Source: CAZMCH01 sp964564735
GTDB lineage: Bacteria > Poribacteria > DTPJ01
Direction of reading: 5' to 3'
NCBI GenBank assembly: GCA_964564735.1
Contig: CAZMCH010000077.1
Coordinates: 1-20,013 of the forward strand
Length of the DNA stretch: 20,013 bases
The notes beneath the pieces are model-generated. The model did no database searches. It had not been told where the DNA came from and was given only the letters and a program-made list of their open reading frames with translations. Below are positions 8,372 through 14,989 of the stretch, one piece after another (the first letter of the stretch is position 1; every line of letters starts with the position of its first letter). The position numbers and the translations under genes are program-made.

Positions 8372-8962
8372 ATGAAAAGATCAGTTTTAGTTATTTTTAC
8401 TGTTGTATTGACAATATTTTTTACATACAATTTATTTGCACAAGATAATAGCTCTGCCCAAGTGAATAGAGATAAATCTACTAGAATGAAGGGTATAGGT
8501 CAAATGAGAGGCATGGGTCCCATGATGGATCGTGGTCAACGCGGGTTTGAAGGCATGGGTTTGATGTTTATCAAATCAGCTATTGCAGAAAAAATCGGGC
8601 TTTCCGATGACCAAAAGAAAAAAATTGACGATATTGTAACTAATCATAGAAAAGATATGGTGACGAAGAGGGCTGAAATAGAACTTGCTCAGATTGATCT
8701 TGATAAGCTAATAAAAGAAGATAATCCTGACATGAAACTCGTAAAAGAGCAGATTCAGAAACTTAGCAATCTGAAAGCTGATAGAGAATTTGCTCAAATT
8801 AAGGCTAGAAATGATATAAAAAATATCCTTACAAAAGAGCAACAAAATAAAATTACAGAACTCATGAAGGAAAATAGAGATCAAATAAAAGAAAAAGTGC
8901 GCCAAAATGAAGAAAAGCGTCCACAAAGAATGGGCAATAATCCAAAAAGAATCGATGAGTAA
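8372..8962 (+). CDS. Spy/CpxP-like periplasmic LTxxQ protein
   Basis: 196 residues. A cleavable signal peptide ends about LFA-QD (residue 23). A Met/Gly/Arg-rich segment (38-66) follows, and then a helical region. LSDDQ (77-81) and LTKEQ (153-157) are the two LTxxQ-type motifs that define the Spy/CpxP/ZraP periplasmic chaperone and metal-responsive family. The charged C-terminus (KENRDQIKEKVRQNEEKRPQ) is probably helical or disordered. Members bind unfolded proteins or metals and damp envelope-stress signalling. As first gene of a sigma/anti-sigma cassette behind an ECF-type promoter, it is probably both an effector and a feedback component. AGGAGAAAAG just upstream gives a good start at 8372. 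Confidence 0.8.
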   Translation: MKRSVLVIFTVVLTIFFTYNLFAQDNSSAQVNRDKSTRMKGIGQMRGMGPMMDRGQRGFEGMGLMFIKSAIAEKIGLSDDQKKKIDDIVTNHRKDMVTKRAEIELAQIDLDKLIKEDNPDMKLVKEQIQKLSNLKADREFAQIKARNDIKNILTKEQQNKITELMKENRDQIKEKVRQNEEKRPQRMGNNPKRIDE

Positions 8963-8971
8963 AGAAACTGA

Positions 8972-9025
8972 TTATATAACGAATCCGATACTAAATTTAG
9001 AATTAGTTACGGGTTCGTTATATAA
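8972..9025 (+). other. Large intergenic hairpin between the Spy-like and sigma genes
   Basis: Arm TTATATAACGAATCCG (8972-8987) pairs with 9010-9025 over 16 base pairs; the only deviation is one G-U wobble. After a 2x2 internal loop, ACTAA (8990-8994) pairs with TTAGT (9003-9007), closing an 8-base loop. It is not followed by a T-run, so it is not a standard terminator. It ends 37 bases before the sigma start and may be a processing or stabilising hairpin, or an attenuator. Confidence 0.75.
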
Positions 9026-9062
9026 AATACACAATTACAATAGTCTCCGGAGAGATTGGGGC

Positions 9063-9626
9063 ATGGAAGATGCTGAACTCGTTAAACTTTGCCAAGAGGG
9101 TGACACCACAGCTTTCGATAGGCTTTACCATAAGTATCGTGATCGAATGTATAATGTTGCATACAAAATGATGAATAATCAAGAAGATGCCTTAGACCTA
9201 GTTCAAGAGATATTTCTAAAAGCCTATCAAAAAATTGACAAATTCACTTATAAATCAGCATTTTCCACATGGTTATATAGATTGGCGGTTAATGTTTGTA
9301 TTGATGAACTTCGTAGGCGTAAACCAACTCAGGAATATTCAACTGAAAATGTTTTAGATCGGATTGTTAGTAATCGTGATACTCCCGAAGATGATATAAT
9401 ACTAAATGAACAAGAAACAATTATCTGGAATGCGATAAACTCACTGAAAGAAAAAGAACGGACAATAATAATACTCAGAGATATGGAAGGCTTATCCTAT
9501 GAGGAAATTTCTTCTGTTCTAAAATGCTCTCTTGGCAGAGTCAAATCAAGGATACATGAAGCAAGAAACAAGCTAAAATCAGTTCTGCAAACAAAAGCGG
9601 AATTTAATGTTAGTTTGAGGAGGTAA
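9063..9626 (+). CDS. RNA polymerase ECF sigma factor (RpoE-like)
   Basis: 187 residues from the chosen start, the usual size for group 4 sigma factors. Region 2 is clear: AFDRLYHKYRDRMYNVAYKM, then the DALDLVQEIFLKAY core-binding helix and FSTWLYRLAVNVCIDELRRR for -10 recognition. Region 4 follows as LKEKERTIIILRDMEGLSYE and the helix-turn-helix EEISSVLKCSLGRVKSRIHEARNKL. The frame is open upstream to 8907, but that extension overlaps the Spy-like gene and the large hairpin and resembles nothing. GGAGAG at 9049-9054 supports ATG at 9063. The stop overlaps the anti-sigma start by one base, the normal coupled arrangement. It probably recognises the GAACTT/GTCTAA promoter upstream. Confidence 0.93.
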   Translation: MEDAELVKLCQEGDTTAFDRLYHKYRDRMYNVAYKMMNNQEDALDLVQEIFLKAYQKIDKFTYKSAFSTWLYRLAVNVCIDELRRRKPTQEYSTENVLDRIVSNRDTPEDDIILNEQETIIWNAINSLKEKERTIIILRDMEGLSYEEISSVLKCSLGRVKSRIHEARNKLKSVLQTKAEFNVSLRR

Positions 9627-10180
9627 TGGTGTTGAAATGCTCAGTTATTCAAAAAAATCTATCGGCTTTTCTGGATAACCAACTAGATACAGATAAATAC
9701 ATACAAATAGAAAATCATTTATCTGGATGCTCAGACTGTTTGCACAGAAAAGAAGAGCTACAAGAAATAATAGGGCGTGTTGAAAGGATAGCCATACCGA
9801 AAGTAACACCTTTGCAATGGGAACAGACTCATAATAGGCTAATATCAAGTATAGAGAATTTACCAACAAAGAAAAGATTATTGGGCTTTCCTGCTCTCCC
9901 AAAATGGACGTTGGCTCCTGTCGGTGCATTTGCAGTTGCCTTATTGATTTTTATTACAGTTTTTGTTATTCCTTCGGGAAACAGGATTTCTAATCCAATA
10001 TCTGTTGATATTTGCTTACAAGAACATTTTACATTATATTCGAAGCAAATATTTCCAACGGGGATTATGCCTGAATTTGCCATCATAGAGACAGATCAAG
10101 TAACGCAGCAAGAATTAATTTCTGATAAAGAAACATCTGATCTGGATACTCTAATGGAGGCTCATTATGGAATTAATTAA
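9626..10180 (+). CDS. Zinc-finger anti-sigma factor (RseA/ZAS-type)
   Basis: 184 residues. The cytoplasmic N-terminus carries the anti-sigma zinc-finger pattern: LSAFLDNQL, then His31-x3-Cys35-x2-Cys38 in HLSGCSDC. A single membrane segment spans about 94-116 (TLAPVGAFAVALLIFITVFV) and is followed by a periplasmic tail of about 65 residues. This is the topology of membrane anti-sigma factors released by regulated proteolysis. The ATG overlaps the sigma stop as ATAATG-type coupling. GAGGAGGT ends one base before that ATG, so GTG at 9629 or TTG at 9632 is better spaced. The TTG start would give MKCSVIQKNLSAFLD, closer to the usual N-terminus. Confidence 0.88.
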   Translation: MVLKCSVIQKNLSAFLDNQLDTDKYIQIENHLSGCSDCLHRKEELQEIIGRVERIAIPKVTPLQWEQTHNRLISSIENLPTKKRLLGFPALPKWTLAPVGAFAVALLIFITVFVIPSGNRISNPISVDICLQEHFTLYSKQIFPTGIMPEFAIIETDQVTQQELISDKETSDLDTLMEAHYGIN

Positions 10181-11315
10181 AAATGTGATTGAAAAAATTT
10201 GGCTAATTCTGATAGTCACTATAATCATATCCAGTCAGATTAGTGCTTATGCAGATGTGCCAAAACCAGAAGCCTTGTTTGTGAAAATGTCACAAGCATA
10301 TCAAACAGTTGACTTTGAGGGTAGATTTACTATGATATTTAGACTGCCTATGGGAAGTCAATCGCTTGATATACAGGAATATAGAAAAGCACCAAATAAA
10401 AGACGTATTGAAATCATATCACCGTCAGATATAGCTGGTTTAGGTATGGTAGTAGATGGAGAAGAACGTTGGAGACTTGAATCAAACGAAAAAAAGCATT
10501 TACCTTTTAGATTTCTGCCTCCTGAACACTTAGAAGAAACGCAATTTCAGAATTTTCGTCTTTTGTTAAGGAATTATAAAGTTGGAGTTTTTAATGGTGG
10601 AAGTGTTGCTGGACGTGATACATATTTGATAGAAATAACACCAAAACAACAGAATAGACCATCAAGGAAATTATGGATCGATGCTGAAAAAGGAATTCCA
10701 TTAAAATCAGAATTATATGACACCCAAAAAGTTCTTAGAAGGCTGATTGCATATAGCAAAATAGATTTTAATTCAGCTATCGATGATAAGCTATTTAAGA
10801 ATCCTCGAAGATTTTGGGATACAAGAAAAAGACCACCGGGGCCCAAGGGGGAAGAGATATGGAATTACAATCACAGCAAGGCTGATATAAATAAATTAAG
10901 AGAAAAAACACAATTTGATATAGTTGTTATTGAGCAGTTGCCGGGTGGTTTTGCTTTGCAAAGCATTAATACAATAGAGATTGATAAAGCAAAGAATGCA
11001 CACCTTAAATATTCCGATGGTTTGACTGCGCTTTCTGTTTTTCAGTCGCCATTCGACAGACCGCCAGATAGAGGAAGACCAGAAGGTCCTCCACCACCTA
11101 ATAGAGAAAAACAACGTAATGAGCCTCCTCCCGGTCCGCCACCGGGTCCAGAAAAGGAGGAAAAAGTAAAAATTAAAGGGATAGACTGTATAATTCTAGT
11201 CAAAGGACCTGTCACAATTATCAGATGGAATAAAGGTGGAGTATATTTCACATTGATCAGTGAACTTGAAAAAAACGATACAATTAAAATTGCAACTGAC
11301 TTTATTGGAAAATAA
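10167..11315 (+). CDS. RseB/MucB-like (LolA-fold) periplasmic regulator with proline-rich insert
   Basis: 382 residues with a signal peptide (hydrophobic 12-24, cleavage about AYA-D). Residues 31-215 look like the MucB/RseB N-terminal LolA-like domain: ALFVKMSQAYQTVDFEGRFT, GLGMVVDGEERWRLE, AGRDTYLIEITPK, LWIDAEKGIPLKSELYD. The C-terminal part (about 246-380) is a second small domain, GGFALQSI... and ...TIIRWNKGGVYFTLIS. It is interrupted by a Pro/Gly-rich segment at about 295-328 (RPPDRGRPEGPPPP, EPPPGPPPGP). RseB-type proteins shield the anti-sigma factor from proteolysis. Its start overlaps the anti-sigma gene by 14 bases, with GGAGG at 10156-10160. Position and fold agree well. Confidence 0.8.
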   Translation: MELIKNVIEKIWLILIVTIIISSQISAYADVPKPEALFVKMSQAYQTVDFEGRFTMIFRLPMGSQSLDIQEYRKAPNKRRIEIISPSDIAGLGMVVDGEERWRLESNEKKHLPFRFLPPEHLEETQFQNFRLLLRNYKVGVFNGGSVAGRDTYLIEITPKQQNRPSRKLWIDAEKGIPLKSELYDTQKVLRRLIAYSKIDFNSAIDDKLFKNPRRFWDTRKRPPGPKGEEIWNYNHSKADINKLREKTQFDIVVIEQLPGGFALQSINTIEIDKAKNAHLKYSDGLTALSVFQSPFDRPPDRGRPEGPPPPNREKQRNEPPPGPPPGPEKEEKVKIKGIDCIILVKGPVTIIRWNKGGVYFTLISELEKNDTIKIATDFIGK

Positions 11316-11365
11316 TTATGTTGTAATTTATAATAAACATAACTCCATTAAGTATCAGAAATTTA

Positions 11366-11845
11366 TTATTTTGTCTTTATTTTACCCCATAATGCAGGTA
11401 TTTTGCCTGTAGCCTTTATTGCAGTGATAGTCTCAATCGGATAACCCGCATTTATCCATGCTATAAATCCACCTTTAAGAACCCTTAATTTATCATGTTG
11501 AAATCCATAACCATCCTCTAACATAAGTGCCGAACTGACACTTGAGCCTTCTGCTGGTCAGCTTCAATAAAGAACAAGCAATTTATCTTTTGGAATTTTA
11601 TCATGTTTCTCATGGATTCCATTTGGAAATGGCACAGAGATCGCTTTTGGTATATGTCCAGTGTCATAGCTATCTGCTGGTCTTACATCAATGATCACTA
11701 TATCTGCCTTGCTATCGATCAGTTTTTTTAGTTCTTCTATGGATATATACTCTGGCTCAACTGCCAAACTGTAAGAATTTATAGATTGAAGAAATAGTAT
11801 GGTAAGACAAAATCCAAATACTGCTATATATTTTCGTTTAGTCAT
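11366..11845 (-). CDS. Exported rhodanese, candidate selenoprotein with two in-frame TGA (Sec-Ser-Sec)
   Basis: 159 residues if TGA is read as an amino acid. A signal peptide (MTKRKYIAVFGFCLTILFLQ...) is followed by a complete rhodanese domain: EYISIEELKKLI, IIDVRPADSYDTGHIPKAIS, DKLLVLY, the active-site loop, and LKGGFIAWINAGYPIE. The frame is continuous to TAA at 11366-11368 except for TGA at 11566-11564 and at 11560-11558, separated by one AGC. The loop therefore reads Y-U-S-U-P-A-E-G-S-S. In related rhodaneses this is YCxCP, the first Cys being catalytic. Both stops fall exactly on the two cysteines and everything downstream is conserved, so selenocysteine is more likely than decay. A SECIS-like hairpin lies 21 bases after the second TGA. 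The frame also extends upstream to an ATG at 11899. Selenium machinery is not in this window. Confidence 0.72.
11525..11543 (-). promoter_or_regulatory. Candidate bacterial SECIS hairpin in the rhodanese gene
   Basis: In the transcript, AAGUGUC (11543-11537) pairs with GGCACUU (11531-11525): 7 base pairs including one U-G wobble, closing the 5-base loop AGUUC. The loop begins 21 bases after the second UGA and 27 after the first, and has G at its second position. As I recall them, bacterial SECIS rules ask for a loop 16-37 bases from UGA with G among its first two bases. The lower stem is not convincing, so support is partial. Confidence 0.5.
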
Positions 11846-11915
11846 TTGTTTCAATATAATAAAGCCTTGAAAATTGTTCTGGTTGACCAATAGAGTCATT
11901 TTGATATTATGAAAT

Positions 11916-11945
11916 GTAGGGATAGGTTTTCAAACCTGTCCCTAC
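11916..11945. repeat. REP-like 30-base palindrome
   Basis: GTAGGGATAGGTTT (11916-11929) pairs with AAACCTGTCCCTAC (11932-11945) over 14 base pairs with one G-T wobble and a two-base centre. The GTAGGG...CCCTAC ends resemble dispersed intergenic palindromes of other genomes. There is only one copy here and no clear T-run, so dispersion is untested. Confidence 0.6.
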
Positions 11946-11993
11946 TATAAAAATAAGCTTAATAATTAATTCGGTTGACTAATAAAAATATCG

Positions 11994-12779
11994 CTATTTT
12001 TTCATATCGCCCCATGTTGATGTTAATTTATTTTGAGGTTCAACAGGATTAAGAACGCCTTTCATAACACCATTAATTTCGTCAACAGACAAAACACGAT
12101 TATAAAAAGCAACGTCATCAATAACGAATTTTGCTGCTGGTCCGCCGTATGCGGGAGATTTTCCAATGAAGAAGCTAAATGCCCCCTGATCAAATTTGGG
12201 TGGGATAGGCGCGCTGGCAACTTCTTTTCCGTCAACATAAGCGGTTATTGATGCTTTCTTGGTGTTTGTTGCACCAGCTATATGAAACCATTTATTTTGG
12301 TCAAAGAAATCAGCGTTTTGGTTACCAGTTTTTGTAATACCCCATGGACCAAGATTCCCGGGATTATATCGCCAATGTATGCTCAATCCTTCTGGTGTAA
12401 CCCAAAGACCCGGAGATCTATCACCACCTGGTGCAGGCTTGGCTATAATCTGATCCCAACCACCACTGGCAGGTGCAGTGAAATTGATCCAAAAAAGCAA
12501 GGTATTATCTTGATATGTTTCCAATTCTTTGAAAGTTTTTACTTCCATTGTTTGATTTCCACCATCAATTCTCAAAGCGCCAGTTCCGTTTTTCTTAACA
12601 TCTTTATCTATCTTTGCCCCCGATTGTAATTCGCCATCATGTCCTCCACCTGACAAGTCTTTTGTATCACCATCAAAGGTAAAATAGAGCATCAATCCAT
12701 CCTTCGGAGCAGAAAAGGCAAATGGCACTGCAAAAACTAAAAATATAGCCATAGTGGCTAAAATAATATATATTTTCAT
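11994..12779 (-). CDS. Secreted LamG/concanavalin-A-like domain protein 1
   Basis: 261 residues. A signal peptide is cleaved about AFSA-PKDG (residue 23). One LamG (concanavalin A-like lectin/glucanase) jelly roll fills the rest: MLYFTFDGDTKDLSGGGHDG, GALRIDGGNQTMEVKTFKEL, LLFWINFTAPASGGWDQII, SPGLWVTPEGLSIHWRYNPG, WFHIAGATNTK, AYVDGKEV, IDDVAFYNRVLSVDEI. No catalytic residues are recognised; glycan or protein binding in the envelope or outside is inferred. The tail KLTSTWGDMKK is shared with the neighbouring paralogue and may be a sorting or anchoring signal. AGGAGG at 12796-12791 is 11 bases upstream. The terminator of the upstream paralogue lies in between, so it is either served by read-through or has its own weak promoter. 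Confidence 0.82.
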   Translation of the reverse strand: MKIYIILATMAIFLVFAVPFAFSAPKDGLMLYFTFDGDTKDLSGGGHDGELQSGAKIDKDVKKNGTGALRIDGGNQTMEVKTFKELETYQDNTLLFWINFTAPASGGWDQIIAKPAPGGDRSPGLWVTPEGLSIHWRYNPGNLGPWGITKTGNQNADFFDQNKWFHIAGATNTKKASITAYVDGKEVASAPIPPKFDQGAFSFFIGKSPAYGGPAAKFVIDDVAFYNRVLSVDEINGVMKGVLNPVEPQNKLTSTWGDMKK

Positions 12780-12816
12780 TGTAAATCATACCTCCTAGAA
12801 ATTATAATGAGTTTAA

Positions 12817-12853
12817 AAATATAGGCGTCCCCAAAAATATGACGCCTATATTT
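12817..12853 (-). terminator. Rho-independent terminator after LamG gene 2
   Basis: Perfect 13-bp stem, AAATATAGGCGTC (12817-12829) against 12841-12853, with an 11-base loop. On the minus strand the stem runs into TTTTTAAAC. It lies 16 bases beyond the end of LamG gene 2, between the two paralogues. Confidence 0.75.
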
Positions 12854-12868
12854 CTTATCTATTTATAC

Positions 12869-13657
12869 TTATCTTTTTATTGAACCCCAAGTTGATGTGA
12901 GTTTATCGATAGTATTAACAGGGGTTAAACCGTCCATAAGAGCTATTACTTCGGATGCGGTCAGGGCGCGATCATAGATCGCTAAATCGTCAATTATAAA
13001 TTTAGCAGCAGGTCCGCCATAAGACTTTGATTTTCCTACATATAGCCCAGCCATACCTTCACGGGCTCCCTGTGCAAATTTTTCGGGGACAGCTTTTTCT
13101 GCCACTTTTTTACCGTTGACAAAACCTGTTAGTAAAGCTTTTGAAGTAACACCTACTATGTGATACCATACATTCTGCTCAAAGAATTTGGCATCCTGAT
13201 CACCTGTCTGAGTGATCCCCCAGAAACCAAGATTTCCGGGATTATATCTGTAATGTATGCTCAATCCCTCTGGTGTAACCCAAAGACCGGGAGACCTATC
13301 ACTATCTGGAGCCGCTGGATGAACAAGTATCTGATCCCAACCACCGCTAGCAGGTGAAGTAAAGTTAATCCAAAATGCGTAGGTGTTGTCTGTGTAGGTT
13401 TCTAGCTTTGCAAATGTTGCAACTTCCATCGTTTGATTTCCGCCGTCAATTTTCAAAGCACCTGCACCAAATTTTTTCGTTGTTACAATTGTTGCACCTT
13501 CTTTTAGAACTCCGTTATGCCCTCCACCAGTTACATCCTCTACAACACCATTTTTCGCTGAATCAAAGTTGAAGGCGATAATTGGTCCACCAATTGCCCA
13601 AACATTTGGAGTAAAAGCTATTACAGTAAAAATAAGTAACAAAATAACAATTTTCAT
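12869..13657 (-). CDS. Secreted LamG/concanavalin-A-like domain protein 2
   Basis: 262 residues, a close paralogue of the next gene downstream. A signal peptide is cleaved about VWA-IGG (residue 21). The LamG fold shows IIAFNFDSAKNGVVEDVTGG, GALKIDGGNQTMEVATFAKL, AFWINFTSPASGGWDQIL, SPGLWVTPEGLSIHYRYNPG and IDDLAIYDRALTASEVI. It differs from paralogue 1 by an insert, ARE-GMAGLY, before the VGKSKSYGGPAAKF strand. The C-terminus KLTSTWGSIKR matches the paralogue's tail. A binding role is inferred; no enzyme motif is seen. GAGGAG at 13672-13667 gives good spacing to the ATG. It is the first gene after a consensus promoter at 13807-13835. Confidence 0.82.
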   Translation of the reverse strand: MKIVILLLIFTVIAFTPNVWAIGGPIIAFNFDSAKNGVVEDVTGGGHNGVLKEGATIVTTKKFGAGALKIDGGNQTMEVATFAKLETYTDNTYAFWINFTSPASGGWDQILVHPAAPDSDRSPGLWVTPEGLSIHYRYNPGNLGFWGITQTGDQDAKFFEQNVWYHIVGVTSKALLTGFVNGKKVAEKAVPEKFAQGAREGMAGLYVGKSKSYGGPAAKFIIDDLAIYDRALTASEVIALMDGLTPVNTIDKLTSTWGSIKR

Positions 13658-13737
13658 CTTTGTTTTCTCCTCATAATGTTATAAAGATCCTATCTTTGTT
13701 GAATATATATTAAAACAAGAAATATAGCTTTTGATAC

Positions 13738-13746
13738 ACCTCCTTA
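13738..13746 (-). promoter_or_regulatory. Perfect anti-SD complement in the leader with no start codon
   Basis: The minus strand carries TAAGGAGGT, fully complementary to the usual 16S rRNA 3' end. No ATG, GTG or TTG occurs at workable spacing, and the nearby TTG gives only a two-codon frame. It lies inside the leader of LamG gene 2. Confidence 0.4.
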
Positions 13747-13806
13747 CGTTGTTTAAAAACATAAACTATTATATATTAACATTGGTTTACTGAAATATCA
13801 AAGATT

Positions 13807-13835
13807 ACTATAAAATAAGTAGTGTATATTGTCAA
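13807..13835 (-). promoter_or_regulatory. Consensus sigma70 promoter for the LamG genes
   Basis: On the minus strand TTGACA (13835-13830) is followed after exactly 17 bases by TATAGT (13812-13807). The -35 is perfect and the -10 matches five of six. Transcription would start near 13800, leaving a leader of about 140 bases before LamG gene 2. Confidence 0.75.
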
Positions 13836-13841
13836 GAAGAA

Positions 13842-13871
13842 AATGGGGCAAATTATATGAAATGCCCCATT
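13842..13871 (-). terminator. Rho-independent terminator after the Gfo/Idh/MocA gene
   Basis: AATGGGGCA (13842-13850) pairs perfectly with TGCCCCATT (13863-13871), and on the minus strand the stem is followed by TTTCTTCTTG. It begins 12 bases after the stop of the oxidoreductase. The promoter of LamG gene 2 starts just beyond, so the transcription units are cleanly separated. Confidence 0.75.
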
Positions 13872-13883
13872 AAATATTATAAT

Positions 13884-14894
13884 TTATTGGATGCTTACTG
13901 GTGCGCCAATCTCCATAGACTTGTTAGCGGCAAGTGTAACTTGCATTGTCTTAAAGCCATCCCGATAAGTCGCCATTAGCTTTGAAGGGTCTTTTTGCTT
14001 AATTGCTTGTATAAAAGCATTATCTTCAATTGCAAAAATATCACCTTCACCCGGAATATTTTCTGGTTCTTTTCCACTTCGCAGTATGTTTACCGAATGT
14101 TCCCAACCACTGAATAAAGCAGTAAAATCATTTGCATAAACGTTTAATGTGACTCCTCCGCCTCCGCCATTGCTTGATGCAGATGCAAAGAGATTAGCAA
14201 TCGTACCGCTTGCGAATTTTAGATTGACAACAGCAGCATCTTCTATGCTGTATGAGGTTGGAACACCCTTATTAAAGCCTTTTGCACCGTAAGCATGAAC
14301 CTCAATAACATCTCCGCAGAGGAAACAAGCAACGTCAACAGTATGAGTAACCTGTTCGTGGAATTGTCCACCGCTTTTATCCTTCTGAATCCACCAACTT
14401 ATAATCCCTGTATCTGCTGCACCCCTTGGTGAACCGCCAATCCATCCGCCAAGCATAAATATTGCAGGATCACTTTTTAGCATCTCTTTTACTGTCTGGA
14501 TGCCTTTGCGATAACGATTCATATATAATGCAGAAGTCATAAGCCCTTTTTCGTCAACAGCCTGAGCTATCTCACGAGCCTGATCTTCATAAAGATTTAC
14601 AGGCTTTTCAACTGCAAATGGGACACCATACTCAACCGCTAGTAATTCTGCACCATGAGCAAAAGGTGGCAAACAGAAATAAACACCGTCTAACTCCACC
14701 TCTTTAAACATGGTTTTTGCATCAGTAAAGGTTTCAGCGTCTTTGGAGTATTTTTCCTTGATAGCATTAGTGCGCGCTTCATTCACATCACAAAAAGCAA
14801 CAAGCGAAACTTCCTCGTGTTTGCTTAATCCTCCAAGATGCGCTTCGGAAATTCCACCACAACCAACAAATCCTATTTTCACTTTTTTTGCCAT
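13884..14894 (-). CDS. Gfo/Idh/MocA-family NAD(P)-dependent oxidoreductase
   Basis: 336 residues, cytoplasmic. The N-terminal Rossmann fold begins KKVKIGFVGCGGISEAHLGG with the dinucleotide-binding Gly pattern, and the family EKP motif occurs as FAVEKPVN (96-98). The C-terminal alpha/beta domain contains GGQFHEQVTHTVDVACFL, holding the expected catalytic-region His residues, and a glycine run GGGGGVTLNVYA. The family oxidises or reduces sugar and inositol substrates; the substrate here cannot be named. The frame is open to 14927, but AAAGG at 14908-14904 best fits the ATG at 14894, which also starts right before the Rossmann strand. It is monocistronic, with its own terminator and a divergent promoter region carrying a large palindrome. 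Confidence 0.88.
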   Translation of the reverse strand: MAKKVKIGFVGCGGISEAHLGGLSKHEEVSLVAFCDVNEARTNAIKEKYSKDAETFTDAKTMFKEVELDGVYFCLPPFAHGAELLAVEYGVPFAVEKPVNLYEDQAREIAQAVDEKGLMTSALYMNRYRKGIQTVKEMLKSDPAIFMLGGWIGGSPRGAADTGIISWWIQKDKSGGQFHEQVTHTVDVACFLCGDVIEVHAYGAKGFNKGVPTSYSIEDAAVVNLKFASGTIANLFASASSNGGGGGVTLNVYANDFTALFSGWEHSVNILRSGKEPENIPGEGDIFAIEDNAFIQAIKQKDPSKLMATYRDGFKTMQVTLAANKSMEIGAPVSIQ

Positions 14895-14949
14895 ATTATT
14901 CATCCTTTCAGTATGTAAAATTAACAAAGTTTCTCCACAAAATATTTTT

Positions 14950-14989
14950 ATACCCAGTAATTATACAGCTAATTACTGGGTATGAGCAA
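14950..14989 (-). promoter_or_regulatory. Operator-like palindrome overlapping a divergent promoter
   Basis: ATACCCAGTAATTA (14950-14963) and its perfect reverse complement (14970-14983) flank a 6-base centre. On the minus strand TTGCTC (14989-14984) and TATAAT (14965-14960), 18 bases apart, form a plausible promoter for the oxidoreductase. The palindrome covers the spacer and -10, as a repressor operator would. A second, short palindrome AGAATATTCT lies at 14989-14998. Confidence 0.55.

Noticed and set aside
8907..9062. N-terminal extension of the ECF sigma factor
   Set aside because: It overlaps the Spy-like gene and the large hairpin, resembles no sigma region, and a good ribosome binding site precedes 9063.
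11316..11342. Hairpin TTATGTT/AACATAA as terminator of the stress cassette
   Set aside because: Only 7 AT-dominated pairs, a 13-base loop and no following T-run; not distinguishable from background in this composition.
11558..11899. Rhodanese as a frameshifted or decayed pseudogene
   Set aside because: The downstream half stays in the same frame with all conserved blocks, and the only interruptions are two TGAs at the two expected cysteine positions. Kept as the alternative hypothesis, not as the call.
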